A stretch of 64,000 nt of DNA from an uncultured Pseudorhodobacter sp. (lineage in GTDB: Bacteria; Pseudomonadota; Alphaproteobacteria; Rhodobacterales; Rhodobacteraceae). This document shows, one piece after another, positions 25,837 to 34,960 of this stretch. The stretch is from assembly GCA_913062925.1 (NCBI GenBank), contig CAJXWJ010000001.1, positions 62,001 through 126,000 of the forward strand. The letters run 5' to 3'. Every line of letters begins with the position of its first letter. Positions within the stretch are counted from its first letter, which is position 1. Below the pieces are notes generated by a model that ran no database searches, was not told the DNA's origin, and saw only the letters and a program-made list of their open reading frames with translations. The position numbers were made by a program, and so were the translations under genes.

Positions 25837-27792
25837 TTAAACATCCAACTCTTCTACAAACCGCGCGTTTTCCTGAATATATTGGAACCGCAATTCCGGC
25901 TTTTTGCCCATCAAACGCTCGACCAGATCGCCGGTTTCGCCGGGGGCGTCTTCGTCGATGGTCACCCGGATCAGTTTGCGGGTTGCGGGGTTCATCGTGG
26001 TGTCTTTCAGGTCTTTTGCGTCCATCTCGCCCAAGCCTTTAAACCGCTGCACGTCGATTTTTCCGCGTCCGCCCAAGCCCTTGGCCAGCCATTGCTCTTT
26101 TTCGACATCATCGGCAACGTAAAGCCGCTTTGGCCCTTGGGTCAGCCGGTAAAGCGGTGGGCAGGCCAAATAAAGATGGCCCTTGTCGATCAGCGGACGC
26201 ATTTGGGTGAAGAAAAACGTCATCAGCAGGCTGGCAATATGGGCACCGTCAACATCGGCGTCGGTCATAATGATGATTTTATCATAGCGCAGATCATCGA
26301 CTTTAAACCGCGTGCCCATTTGCACGCCCAAAGCCTCGCAGATATCGCGGATTTCCGAGTTGTCATTCAGCTTGGCCGAAGCCGCGCCCAAAACGTTCAG
26401 GATTTTACCCTTTAGCGGCAAGAGCGCCTGATTTTCGCGATTGCGCGCGCCTTTTGCCGAGCCGCCCGCGGAATCACCCTCGACGATAAACAATTCGGTA
26501 TTGTCGCGGGTTTTAGACGAGCAATCGGTCAGTTTACCCGGCAGTCGCAGCTTTTTGGTCGCGGTTTTACGCTGGGTTTCTTTTTCCTGTTTGCGCTTCA
26601 ACCGCTCTTCGGCGCGCAGCACCAGAAAATCCAGAATCGCGCCGGCGGATTTGGAATCTGACACCAGCCAATTGTCAAAGTGATCGCGCACCGCGTTTTC
26701 GACATAGCGCGCGGCTTCTTCGGTGGCCAAACGGTCTTTGGTTTGGCCAACAAATTGCGGCTCGCGGATAAAGACCGAAATCAGCGCGCAGCCGCCGGTC
26801 AGCATATCGTCGCGGGTGATCATCTCGGCTTTGCGGTTTTTCGTCAGTTCGCCGTAAGCCTTGATGCCCTTTAAAATCGCCGACCAGAAGCCGAATTCAT
26901 GGGTGCCACCTTCGGGGGTGGGCACGGTGTTGGTGTAAGATTGGATAAAGCCGTCGCGCACCGGGCTCCAGTTGATCGCCCATTCCACCGATCCAGGCAC
27001 GTTGAATTTCTCTTGGAACGAGACTTTGCCCGCAAAGGGGCGGTCGGCATAGGTGGTTGTTTTCTCAAGCGTATCTGACAGGTAATCGGCAAGACCGCCC
27101 GGAAAGCGAAAGGTCGCCTCCAGCGGCATGTCGCCGTCCGGGATCGCCGATTTCCAGCGGATTTCAACGCCAGAGAACAGATAGGCCTTGGAACGCACCA
27201 TCCGCAGCAGCCGCGAGGGGCGAAACACATGGCTGCCAAAGATCTGCGCGTCAGGGTGAAAGGTGACAGAGGTGCCGCGCCGATTGGGGGCGGCGCCGAT
27301 TTTCTGGATCGGGCCCAAGGGTTTGCCGCGCGAAAATTCCTGCGCGTAAAGCTCTTTGTTCTTGGCAACCTCGACATACATCCGGTCCGAGAGCGCGTTG
27401 ACCACCGACGATCCGACACCATGCAGACCGCCGCTGGTCTCATAGGCTTTGCCGTTGAATTTGCCGCCCGAATGCAGCGTGCAAAGGATCACTTCCAGCG
27501 CGGATTTGTCGGGAAATTTCGGATGCGGATCAACCGGAATGCCACGGCCATTGTCGCGCACCGTCAGGCTGCCGTCGGCGTGCAGTTCGATCTCGATGCG
27601 GTTGGCATGGCCTGCGACGGCCTCGTCCATCGAGTTGTCGATGATCTCGGCGGCAAGGTGGTGATAGGCGCGCTCGTCGATGCCGCCGATATACATGCCG
27701 GGCCGCAGACGCACCGCCTCAAGCGGTTCAAGCACCTCGATCGAGGAGGCGTCATAGGTGTCTTGCGCAGAGGACAGCAGGTCAGAGGCCAT
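25837..27792 (-). CDS. parE: DNA topoisomerase IV subunit B
   Basis: The 651-aa type II topoisomerase ATPase subunit works with ParC to decatenate chromosomes. The GHKL ATPase domain has EIIDNSMDEAVAGHA, RDNGRGIPVD and GGLHGVGSSVVNALS. The TOPRIM domain has EGDSAGGSAKGARNR and IMTDADVDGAHIASLLMTFF. Length and the absence of a GyrB-type insert favour ParE over GyrB. The start ATG at 27792 is preceded by a divergent region shared with the 27923 gene. Confidence 0.92.
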   Translation of the reverse strand: MASDLLSSAQDTYDASSIEVLEPLEAVRLRPGMYIGGIDERAYHHLAAEIIDNSMDEAVAGHANRIEIELHADGSLTVRDNGRGIPVDPHPKFPDKSALEVILCTLHSGGKFNGKAYETSGGLHGVGSSVVNALSDRMYVEVAKNKELYAQEFSRGKPLGPIQKIGAAPNRRGTSVTFHPDAQIFGSHVFRPSRLLRMVRSKAYLFSGVEIRWKSAIPDGDMPLEATFRFPGGLADYLSDTLEKTTTYADRPFAGKVSFQEKFNVPGSVEWAINWSPVRDGFIQSYTNTVPTPEGGTHEFGFWSAILKGIKAYGELTKNRKAEMITRDDMLTGGCALISVFIREPQFVGQTKDRLATEEAARYVENAVRDHFDNWLVSDSKSAGAILDFLVLRAEERLKRKQEKETQRKTATKKLRLPGKLTDCSSKTRDNTELFIVEGDSAGGSAKGARNRENQALLPLKGKILNVLGAASAKLNDNSEIRDICEALGVQMGTRFKVDDLRYDKIIIMTDADVDGAHIASLLMTFFFTQMRPLIDKGHLYLACPPLYRLTQGPKRLYVADDVEKEQWLAKGLGGRGKIDVQRFKGLGEMDAKDLKDTTMNPATRKLIRVTIDEDAPGETGDLVERLMGKKPELRFQYIQENARFVEELDV

Positions 27793-27922
27793 GGCACGCT
27801 CGATTCTTGTTATACGGCTTTAAGCCGGTATTAGACCCGATGGGGCAGGCCAACGCAAGATCTTGGGGTGTTGTAAGGTCTGGGGGCTGGGGGTAGGTTT
27901 GCGCCAAAGCAAGGAGAGTCAG

Positions 27923-28819
27923 ATGCGGATTTTGTTTACGGGCGGTTCGGGCAAGGCGGGGCGGCATGTGGTGGCCTATCTGGCGGCACAGGGGCATAAG
28001 GTTCTGAACGTCGATCTGGTGCGCTTGCGTCACCCCGGTGTCGGCGATCTGGTGGCGGATATCACCGAAAGTGGCCAGATGTTTAACGCCATGACCACCC
28101 ATATTGATATGGAAGAAATGGAGGCGGGGCCTGCGCCCAAGTTTGACGCCGTGGTGCATTTTGCCGCCGTGCCGTCGATGTTTTTGCAGCCTGAAAATGA
28201 GACCTTTCGCGTCAATACCATCGGCACCTATAACGTGCTGGAGGCTGCGGTAAAACTGGGCATCAAAAAAGTTATTATCGCCAGTTCCGAGACCACTTAT
28301 GGTGTTTGTTTTGCCAATGGCACGATTGATCCCAGCGTTTTGCCGCTGGAGGAAGATTACGACATTGACCCGATGGACAGCTATGGCATGTCAAAAAAGG
28401 TCAATGAAGACACCGCGCGCGCGTTTCAGCGTCGCTCTGGCATTGATATCTACGCGCTGCGGATCGGCAATGTGGTCGAGCCGCATGAATATAAGCAAAA
28501 CTTCCCCGGCTATTTTGTCGATCCTGCGGTGCGGCGGCGCAATATCTTTTGCTATATTGATGCACGCGATTTGGGGCAGATCGTTGATCTGGCGCTGAAG
28601 AAAGACGGTTTGGGCTTTCAGGTGTTTAACGCAACCAATGACACCAATTCGGTCTGCCAAAGCAATCAAGAAATCTTGGCGCGGTTTTTCCCCAAGGTGC
28701 CGCTGTCGCGGCCTTTGGGCAGCCATGAAACCCTGCTGTCAAACCGCAAAATCCGCGAGGTTCTGGGGTTTAAAGAACAGCACAATTGGCGGCAATATGT
28801 CGATGATCCCACGGCATAG
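27923..28819 (+). CDS. NAD(P)-dependent epimerase/dehydratase, extended SDR family
   Basis: The 298-aa Rossmann enzyme begins with the cofactor motif TGGSGKAGRHV (GxxGxxG) and carries the SDR catalytic pair YGMSK (Tyr and Lys). An upstream serine in IIASSETTYG completes the triad. Such proteins act on nucleotide sugars or uronic acids, but the substrate cannot be read from sequence. AAGGAGAG lies 7 bases before the ATG. It is convergent with a glycosyltransferase-like gene, and a perfect hairpin separates the two. Confidence 0.8.
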   Translation: MRILFTGGSGKAGRHVVAYLAAQGHKVLNVDLVRLRHPGVGDLVADITESGQMFNAMTTHIDMEEMEAGPAPKFDAVVHFAAVPSMFLQPENETFRVNTIGTYNVLEAAVKLGIKKVIIASSETTYGVCFANGTIDPSVLPLEEDYDIDPMDSYGMSKKVNEDTARAFQRRSGIDIYALRIGNVVEPHEYKQNFPGYFVDPAVRRRNIFCYIDARDLGQIVDLALKKDGLGFQVFNATNDTNSVCQSNQEILARFFPKVPLSRPLGSHETLLSNRKIREVLGFKEQHNWRQYVDDPTA

Positions 28820-28832
28820 TAAGGCCACCTCT

Positions 28833-28858
28833 GCACAGCCAGATCCCTCTGGCTGTGC
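28833..28858. terminator. Bidirectional hairpin between convergent genes
   Basis: GCACAGCCAGA pairs perfectly with TCTGGCTGTGC around the loop TCCC. It sits in the 57-bp gap between the 27923 gene and the convergent 28877 gene, as expected for a shared terminator, though the T-tract is short (CTTTC). Confidence 0.6.
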
Positions 28859-28876
28859 GACTTTCGCGAGGCGGCT

Positions 28877-29788
28877 TTACATAAGCTTTTTCAAACGCTT
28901 GCGTTTTAAGACCGCCATAAAGCTGTCGTAAAAGCGCTCGAGGCTTTGGCCTTCCAGAATGTTTTGCAGATCCTCGAGCGCAGCGCGGCCGCGAGCTTCA
29001 TGCGACCACAGCACACCGAAGGTGTGATAATGCAGCAAAGAGGGATTTGTCTCGACTGGATCGCCGTGGCCTTGAAGATTGTGATTAAAGGTATTTGGCA
29101 CAGGTTTTACCGGATAGCCCAACCGCGTCGCTGTGATAGGCAATGTCAATTGGTCCAGATTGGCGCGGGTATAGGGATAGCTGACCTCGTGATCAAAGCG
29201 CAGCGTATCGGCCAGCCATTCCGCGCCAAAGCGGCGTTTTTGAGGCCCAATTGTCTCGCGGAACATAATCATGCCGGCGTTAAAATAGGGCAGGCTGGTC
29301 AGCTCGCGGCCCTTGAGCAGGGTGACACGCTGTTCTGGCAGCGGCAGGCCGAAATGTGCGTAAAAGGCCGTCCAGCCCTCTTCGTCATTGGACATGGTTG
29401 AATAGTCCGACACCACCGCGGCGATTTTAGCGCTGCCCAGCACCTTTGCAAAATCAAACGGACCGGTGAAAACCATATCCGTGTCGATAAAAACCGAGAT
29501 GTCGCAATCGCGCCGATCGCTGGCGGCAAGGATTTTATTGCCAATCGGATAGGGCTCGCGCCATGGGTTTGGGTCATCCGGCCCGGTGCCGGGGATCTCG
29601 CGCAGCTTTACGTTGCAAGCACGCAGCACCTGCTCAGTGACGGGTTGCAGTGGTGTGGTGACGTCTTTGCGGCGGTAGGCGATCACCGAGACGGTGTCGC
29701 CCAAGTGCCGCCGCAGACTTGGCAGCAGCAGGCAGGCTTGGGCTTCCAGTTTCAGCCCGTCGATAATCAAAAAGATGCAAACTCGCAT
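28877..29788 (-). CDS. Glycosyltransferase-like protein with DxD motif
   Basis: The 303-aa protein starts MRVCIFLIIDGLKLEAQACL and has an acidic DTDMVF (DxD-like) motif near residue 100, in the context ISVFIDTDMVFTG. The context around it (NKILAASDRRDCD and later NAGMIMFR) resembles GT-A fold nucleotide-sugar transferases of the GT8 type. The acceptor is unknown. The ATG at 29788 follows GGAG by 6 bases. The C-terminus is strongly basic (KRKRLKKLM). No other surface-polysaccharide genes are adjacent except the convergent epimerase. Confidence 0.65.
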   Translation of the reverse strand: MRVCIFLIIDGLKLEAQACLLLPSLRRHLGDTVSVIAYRRKDVTTPLQPVTEQVLRACNVKLREIPGTGPDDPNPWREPYPIGNKILAASDRRDCDISVFIDTDMVFTGPFDFAKVLGSAKIAAVVSDYSTMSNDEEGWTAFYAHFGLPLPEQRVTLLKGRELTSLPYFNAGMIMFRETIGPQKRRFGAEWLADTLRFDHEVSYPYTRANLDQLTLPITATRLGYPVKPVPNTFNHNLQGHGDPVETNPSLLHYHTFGVLWSHEARGRAALEDLQNILEGQSLERFYDSFMAVLKRKRLKKLM

Positions 29789-29868
29789 CGAAATCTCCAC
29801 TGTTACACGGCGGCCCGTTGCTTGGCCCGCGTTCTGCTTTGTGACCTTTGACGGTATGGCGCGCCCGA

Positions 29869-30519
29869 TCAGGCAGGTTCGGCCATGCGCGCGGCCCACA
29901 TCGCTTGGAAGGCAGGGCGAGCTTGGCAGCGTTCCAGCCAGGCCTTCACAGCAGGAAATTCTGCCAGCAAGGCGGTTTGGCCTTGGGCATAGCGCAGGCA
30001 TTCGGCCATATTGATGTCGGCCACGGTAAAGCGGTTGCCGACAAGATAGGCGCGCGTCTTCAGGTCTGATTGCAGCCGCGCCAGCGGGCGGCGCAGCTTT
30101 TCGGCATTGATGGCGTTACTGGCTTGGCCCTCGGGGGTGGTGGCATCGGTGTAAAGGATTTCCAGCGCGGGCGTTTCAATCGCGGTGGCGGCCAGCAGCG
30201 AATACTGGTCGATCAAGGCGGCTTCGGCATGCGACTGCGGCCCCATCATGCCACCATGGGCGCGCGCGATGTGGTGGGTGATGGCAAGGCTTTCGGTCAG
30301 CACCAGATCGCCCTCGGCATAGGCGGGGATCTGGCCCTGCGGGTTAACGGCCAGAAACGCCGGCGAGGCGGTGTTGATCGGCGCATCTGCGGCCAGCGGG
30401 TCGGTCTTCATCCGGTAGGCTTGGATCACTGGCACATGGGTGAAGGGCAGGTTCAATTCGCCCAAAAGCCAAAGCGGACGCGAGGCGCGCGAGCGGTAGA
30501 CGCCGTAAACAGTGATCAT
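29869..30519 (-). CDS. Glutathione S-transferase family protein
   Basis: The 216-aa protein has an N-terminal thioredoxin-like domain (ITVYGVYRSRASRPLWLLGEL) with the cis-proline segment GQIPAY and the glutathione-contact LTESLAITHHIA. The C-terminal all-helical domain contains a motif with VGNRFTVADINMAECLRYA, the N-capping box of GSTs. The substrate is unknown. It diverges from the MATE gene. Confidence 0.86.
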   Translation of the reverse strand: MITVYGVYRSRASRPLWLLGELNLPFTHVPVIQAYRMKTDPLAADAPINTASPAFLAVNPQGQIPAYAEGDLVLTESLAITHHIARAHGGMMGPQSHAEAALIDQYSLLAATAIETPALEILYTDATTPEGQASNAINAEKLRRPLARLQSDLKTRAYLVGNRFTVADINMAECLRYAQGQTALLAEFPAVKAWLERCQARPAFQAMWAARMAEPA

Positions 30520-30625
30520 AGCAAATGCCTTTCAACGGGTTTGCCCCAGCTTAGGATGTGGCGCGCGATCAGGGAAGAGCTTGCTTTGTCTTGATGTGGT
30601 GATACGGCAGGCGTATGGCTGTTTT

Positions 30626-31969
30626 ATGAGCAAAACAATCTCCTATTCGCGTCACGCCCGCGCCACCCTGAATTTGGGCCTGCCCTTGATCGGCAGCCAT
30701 TTGGCGCAGATGTCGCTGCATGTGACCGATACCGTATTGTTGGGATGGTATGGGGTCAGCGAGCTTGCGGCTGTGGTGCTGGCGGCCTCGTCGTTTTTTG
30801 TGATTTTTATCTTTGGCTCGGGCTTTGCCCAAGCGGTGATGCCGATGGTGGCCAGTGCGGTCGGCCGCGGTGACGAGGTGCAGGTGCGCCGCGATGCCCG
30901 CATGGGGCTTTGGCTGTCGATCGGCTTTGGGCTTTTGACCTATCCATTGTTTTGGAATGCCAAAGCGGTGTTTCTGGCGTTGGGTCAACAGCCCGAGGTG
31001 GCGGCTTTTGCGCAAGATTTCTTGCGGATTGCCGGTTTGGGGATGATCCCCGCGCTTTTGGTGATGACACTGAAAAGCTATCTTGCCGCCCTTGAGCGCA
31101 CGCAGGTGGTGCTTTGGACGACGCTTTTGGCGGTTGGGGTCAATCTGGCGCTGGCCTATGCGCTGATCTTTGGCCATTGGGGCGCGCCAGAGCTGGGGGT
31201 GCGGGGGGCTGCGATTGCCTCGTTGGTGGTGCAGGTGGTGACGTTGGTGGTTCTGGTTTTCTATGCGGCTTGGGTGCCAGAGCTGCGCAAGTTTCATCTG
31301 TTTCAACGCTTTTGGCGGCCGGATTGGCAGGCGATGGGGCTGGTGTTTCGGCTCGGCTGGCCGATTGGCGTGACGGGGCTGATGGAAAGCGGTCTGTTTC
31401 AGGCAACCGCGCTTATGATGGGCTGGATCGGTACGGTTGAACTGGCAGCGCATGGCATCGCGATGGAGATCGCAGCGCTGGCCTTTATGGTGCATCTGGG
31501 CTTGTCGAATGCCGCCACAGTGCGGGCAGGGCGGGCCGAGGGCGCGGGGGACCGTGTCAGCTTGCGCGACGGTGCCAAGGTGGCGATTGCGCTGTCGGTG
31601 GGCTTTGGCGTGGCGATGGTGACGCTGTTTCTGGTGCTGCCAACCCCTTTGATTGCCGCGTTTTTGGACGAGGCCAACCCCGAGAGCGCCGCAATTTTAG
31701 CTTTTGGTGTCAAGCTGTTGGCTATGGCGGCGCTGTTCCAGATGGCCGATGCGATGCAGGTGATGGCACTGGGGCTGTTGCGCGGGGTCAAGGACACGCG
31801 GGTGCCGATGGTGGCGGCTGCAATCAGCTATTGGCTTATCGGCATTCCCAGCGCCTATCTGCTGGCCTTTCCGCTGGGCTTGGGCGGCATTGGGCTGTGG
31901 CTTGGTTTGGTGATTGGCCTAAGCTTTGCGGCCATCACCATGATGTGGCGGTTCTGGTCGCGCGCCTAA
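30626..31969 (+). CDS. MATE family efflux transporter (NorM-like)
   Basis: The 447-aa inner-membrane protein shows about twelve hydrophobic helices in two homologous halves. The family start is GLPLIGSHLAQMSLHVTDTVLLGW, with VMPMVASAVGRGD after helix 2 and LGLSNAATVRAGRAEGAGD in the second half. It should export cationic compounds in exchange for Na+ or H+. The ATG at 30626 begins the homology; the frame is open from 30512. Its 3' end overlaps the convergent 31966 gene by 4 bp. Confidence 0.88.
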   Translation: MSKTISYSRHARATLNLGLPLIGSHLAQMSLHVTDTVLLGWYGVSELAAVVLAASSFFVIFIFGSGFAQAVMPMVASAVGRGDEVQVRRDARMGLWLSIGFGLLTYPLFWNAKAVFLALGQQPEVAAFAQDFLRIAGLGMIPALLVMTLKSYLAALERTQVVLWTTLLAVGVNLALAYALIFGHWGAPELGVRGAAIASLVVQVVTLVVLVFYAAWVPELRKFHLFQRFWRPDWQAMGLVFRLGWPIGVTGLMESGLFQATALMMGWIGTVELAAHGIAMEIAALAFMVHLGLSNAATVRAGRAEGAGDRVSLRDGAKVAIALSVGFGVAMVTLFLVLPTPLIAAFLDEANPESAAILAFGVKLLAMAALFQMADAMQVMALGLLRGVKDTRVPMVAAAISYWLIGIPSAYLLAFPLGLGGIGLWLGLVIGLSFAAITMMWRFWSRA

Positions 31970-32400
31970 GCCTCTTTTGTTTGCTCTGCGCCCGCCTCCA
32001 TCTGCCGGCGCAGATTTTCAGAGCGTTTGCGCACCAAAACCGTGCGCAGATCATGCATCGCCAGCAAGAGATGGTTTGCCACCAAGTCCAGCTGCTCTTC
32101 GCTGGCGCGGGTTTGCGCCCATTGCGTGGTCAGGTTCAAATGATCGACGGTGCGCAAAATGTCGTCGATGTCACGGCTGGCAAGCACTTCTCTGCGCTCG
32201 GCAATCCAGCTGGTAATCAAAGCGGTTTCCGCCGGCGACAGGGCCCTGTCGCCGTGCGGTTTGATCGACCCATTCTTCACGTTCACAACGGCGATTTCTT
32301 CCATATCCAATCGGCGTTGGCGGTTTTCGGTGTCCAGCTTGAACACCACAGCGCCATTGTCGCGGATACGGAAGTAATAATCGGGAAGATCAGCGGCCAT
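31966..32400 (-). CDS. Conserved hypothetical protein, 144 aa
   Basis: I do not recognise the family. The start MAADLPDYYFRIRDNGAVVFKLDTENRQ looks like a compact beta-rich domain, followed by helices (ALSPAETALITSWIAERREVL) and a helical C-terminus ending in charged residues. There is no signal peptide or membrane segment, so it is probably cytoplasmic. The ATG at 32400 is preceded by AGAGGG; an upstream start at 32427 would overlap the end of the aminotransferase gene. The gene follows aspC by 8 bp on the same strand and may be co-transcribed with it. Confidence 0.7.
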   Translation of the reverse strand: MAADLPDYYFRIRDNGAVVFKLDTENRQRRLDMEEIAVVNVKNGSIKPHGDRALSPAETALITSWIAERREVLASRDIDDILRTVDHLNLTTQWAQTRASEEQLDLVANHLLLAMHDLRTVLVRKRSENLRRQMEAGAEQTKEA

Positions 32401-32408
32401 AAACCCTC

Positions 32409-33674
<1,266 letters not shown>

Positions 33675-33704
33675 TCAAGCGATATCATAATTAGGAGAAG
33701 CAAG

Positions 33705-34106
33705 ATGGCTGATGAAAGCGAAACGACATGGTTTTCTGAAGATGTCGCCACCTTTGGCGATCGACTAGAGGCAGCGCGTCTGGCGGCCAACCTAAGCCAA
33801 GACGACTTGGCGCAGCGGCTGGGCGTGAACAATGCCACCATGGCCGCCTGGGAAGCCGATGAATGGGAGCCGCGCGGCAACCGTTTGCAGATGCTGGCGG
33901 GGATGCTCAACGTGTCCTTGATGTGGCTGATGACGGGGCGCGGCGCGGGTCTTGGTGGTCCGGTTGACGAGGATGCGCTGCCGCTGGGCGCGCGTCTGGC
34001 CTTGGCCGAAATTGCCGAGCTGCGTGGCCAGTTGCAGGATCTGACCGAAAAGCTGCGGCGCGCAGAAGAGAAATTGGGAAATGAGATGCGGAGTATCAAC
34101 GCATGA
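33705..34106 (+). CDS. Xre-family helix-turn-helix regulator with C-terminal coiled coil
   Basis: The 133-aa protein has a Cro/CI-type HTH at about residues 17-70 (RLEAARLAANLSQDDLAQRL, then NNATMAAWEADEWEPRG). The C-terminus is a predicted coiled coil (about residues 100-126). TAGGAGAAG precedes the ATG. Its stop overlaps the sdhE start (ATGA), so the two are translated together. The target genes are unknown. Confidence 0.85.
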   Translation: MADESETTWFSEDVATFGDRLEAARLAANLSQDDLAQRLGVNNATMAAWEADEWEPRGNRLQMLAGMLNVSLMWLMTGRGAGLGGPVDEDALPLGARLALAEIAELRGQLQDLTEKLRRAEEKLGNEMRSINA

Positions 34107-34375
34107 CGGAAACGGCTGAAGCGCGCGTAAAGCGGTTGTCGATGCGATCTTGGCGGCGCGGAACCAAGGAAATGGATCTGATCTTGGGGCCCTATGCCGA
34201 TGCGCATTTGGCCTCGATGTCGGTCGAAAAACTGGAACTTTACGACAAATTGTTGGAAGAAAACGATCAAGACCTGCTGCCTTGGGTTTTGGGGCAAAAT
34301 CCTGCGCCAGATTATATCTCTGATTTTATTAGGGAAATCGGCGATTTCGCACGCAAGCGTTTGGCTCGCGCCTGA
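34103..34375 (+). CDS. sdhE: FAD assembly factor SdhE (succinate dehydrogenase assembly factor 2)
   Basis: The 90-aa protein carries the RGxxE signature (RRGTKEMD at residues 18-25) needed for covalent flavinylation of the succinate dehydrogenase flavoprotein. Typical helical segments MRSWRRGTKEMDLILG and WVLGQNPAPD follow. Length matches the family. It is coupled to the upstream Xre gene by a 4-bp overlap. The sdh genes themselves are not in the window. Confidence 0.88.
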   Translation: MTETAEARVKRLSMRSWRRGTKEMDLILGPYADAHLASMSVEKLELYDKLLEENDQDLLPWVLGQNPAPDYISDFIREIGDFARKRLARA

Positions 34376-34384
34376 GTTTTCAGC

Positions 34385-34401
34385 AAACTCGAGCAGAGTT
34401 T
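34385..34401. promoter_or_regulatory. Inverted repeat AAACTC-N5-GAGTTT, possible operator
   Basis: A perfect 6-bp palindrome with a 5-base spacer lies 62 bp upstream of the MarR/LdtR-like gene. Autoregulated MarR-type repressors often bind such sites. It also lies just after the sdhE stop, so a weak terminator is the alternative. Confidence 0.4.
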
Positions 34402-34462
34402 ACCATATGTTTGTGTTTTTTGACGAATCTCCTTGCCAGTAAATCGGTCTCGGAGAGAAGAA

Positions 34463-34960
34463 ATGACCCTACATGACCCCCTGCTGGACGGCTCGCAAAA
34501 GCTGATGATGGCGGGATATCTGGATAACATCGCCTTGCTCGAGCGGCTGCATCGGCTGCTTTTGGATGTGATTAAGGATGAATTCGAGAGGTTGTCGATT
34601 TTGGAAATCAACTCGGTGCAGGCCCTGTTGCTGTTCAATATCGGCGAGAATGAGGTGACGGCGGGCGAGCTGAAATCGCGCGGCTATTACCAAGGCTCGA
34701 ATGTGTCCTATAATCTGAAAAAGCTGGTCGAGCTTGGCTTTATGCACCACCAGCGCTCGGAAATCGATCGCCGCTCGGTGCGGGTGCGGCTGACGGAAAA
34801 GGGCCGGCTGGTGCGTGGCCAGCTCAGTGATCTGTTCTCGCGCCATGCCGAGGGTTTGGCCAAGCGCTCTTTGGTGAATGCCGAGGGGATGGAGCATATG
34901 AACCACTCGCTCAAGCGGATTGAACGCTATTGGACCGAGCAGATTCGTTACATCTACTAG
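34463..34960 (+). CDS. LdtR/MarR-like winged-helix transcriptional regulator
   Basis: The 165-aa protein has a winged HTH in residues about 40-110: SVQALLLFNIGENEVTAGEL, then YYQGSNVSYNLKKL as recognition helix and RSEIDRRSVRVRLTEKG as the wing. This pattern matches LdtR of Rhizobiales and related MarR proteins of Rhodobacterales. LdtR controls an L,D-transpeptidase gene in Liberibacter; the target here is unknown. GGAGAG precedes the ATG. It is convergent with kpsC, overlapping it by 4 bp. Confidence 0.78.
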   Translation: MTLHDPLLDGSQKLMMAGYLDNIALLERLHRLLLDVIKDEFERLSILEINSVQALLLFNIGENEVTAGELKSRGYYQGSNVSYNLKKLVELGFMHHQRSEIDRRSVRVRLTEKGRLVRGQLSDLFSRHAEGLAKRSLVNAEGMEHMNHSLKRIERYWTEQIRYIY

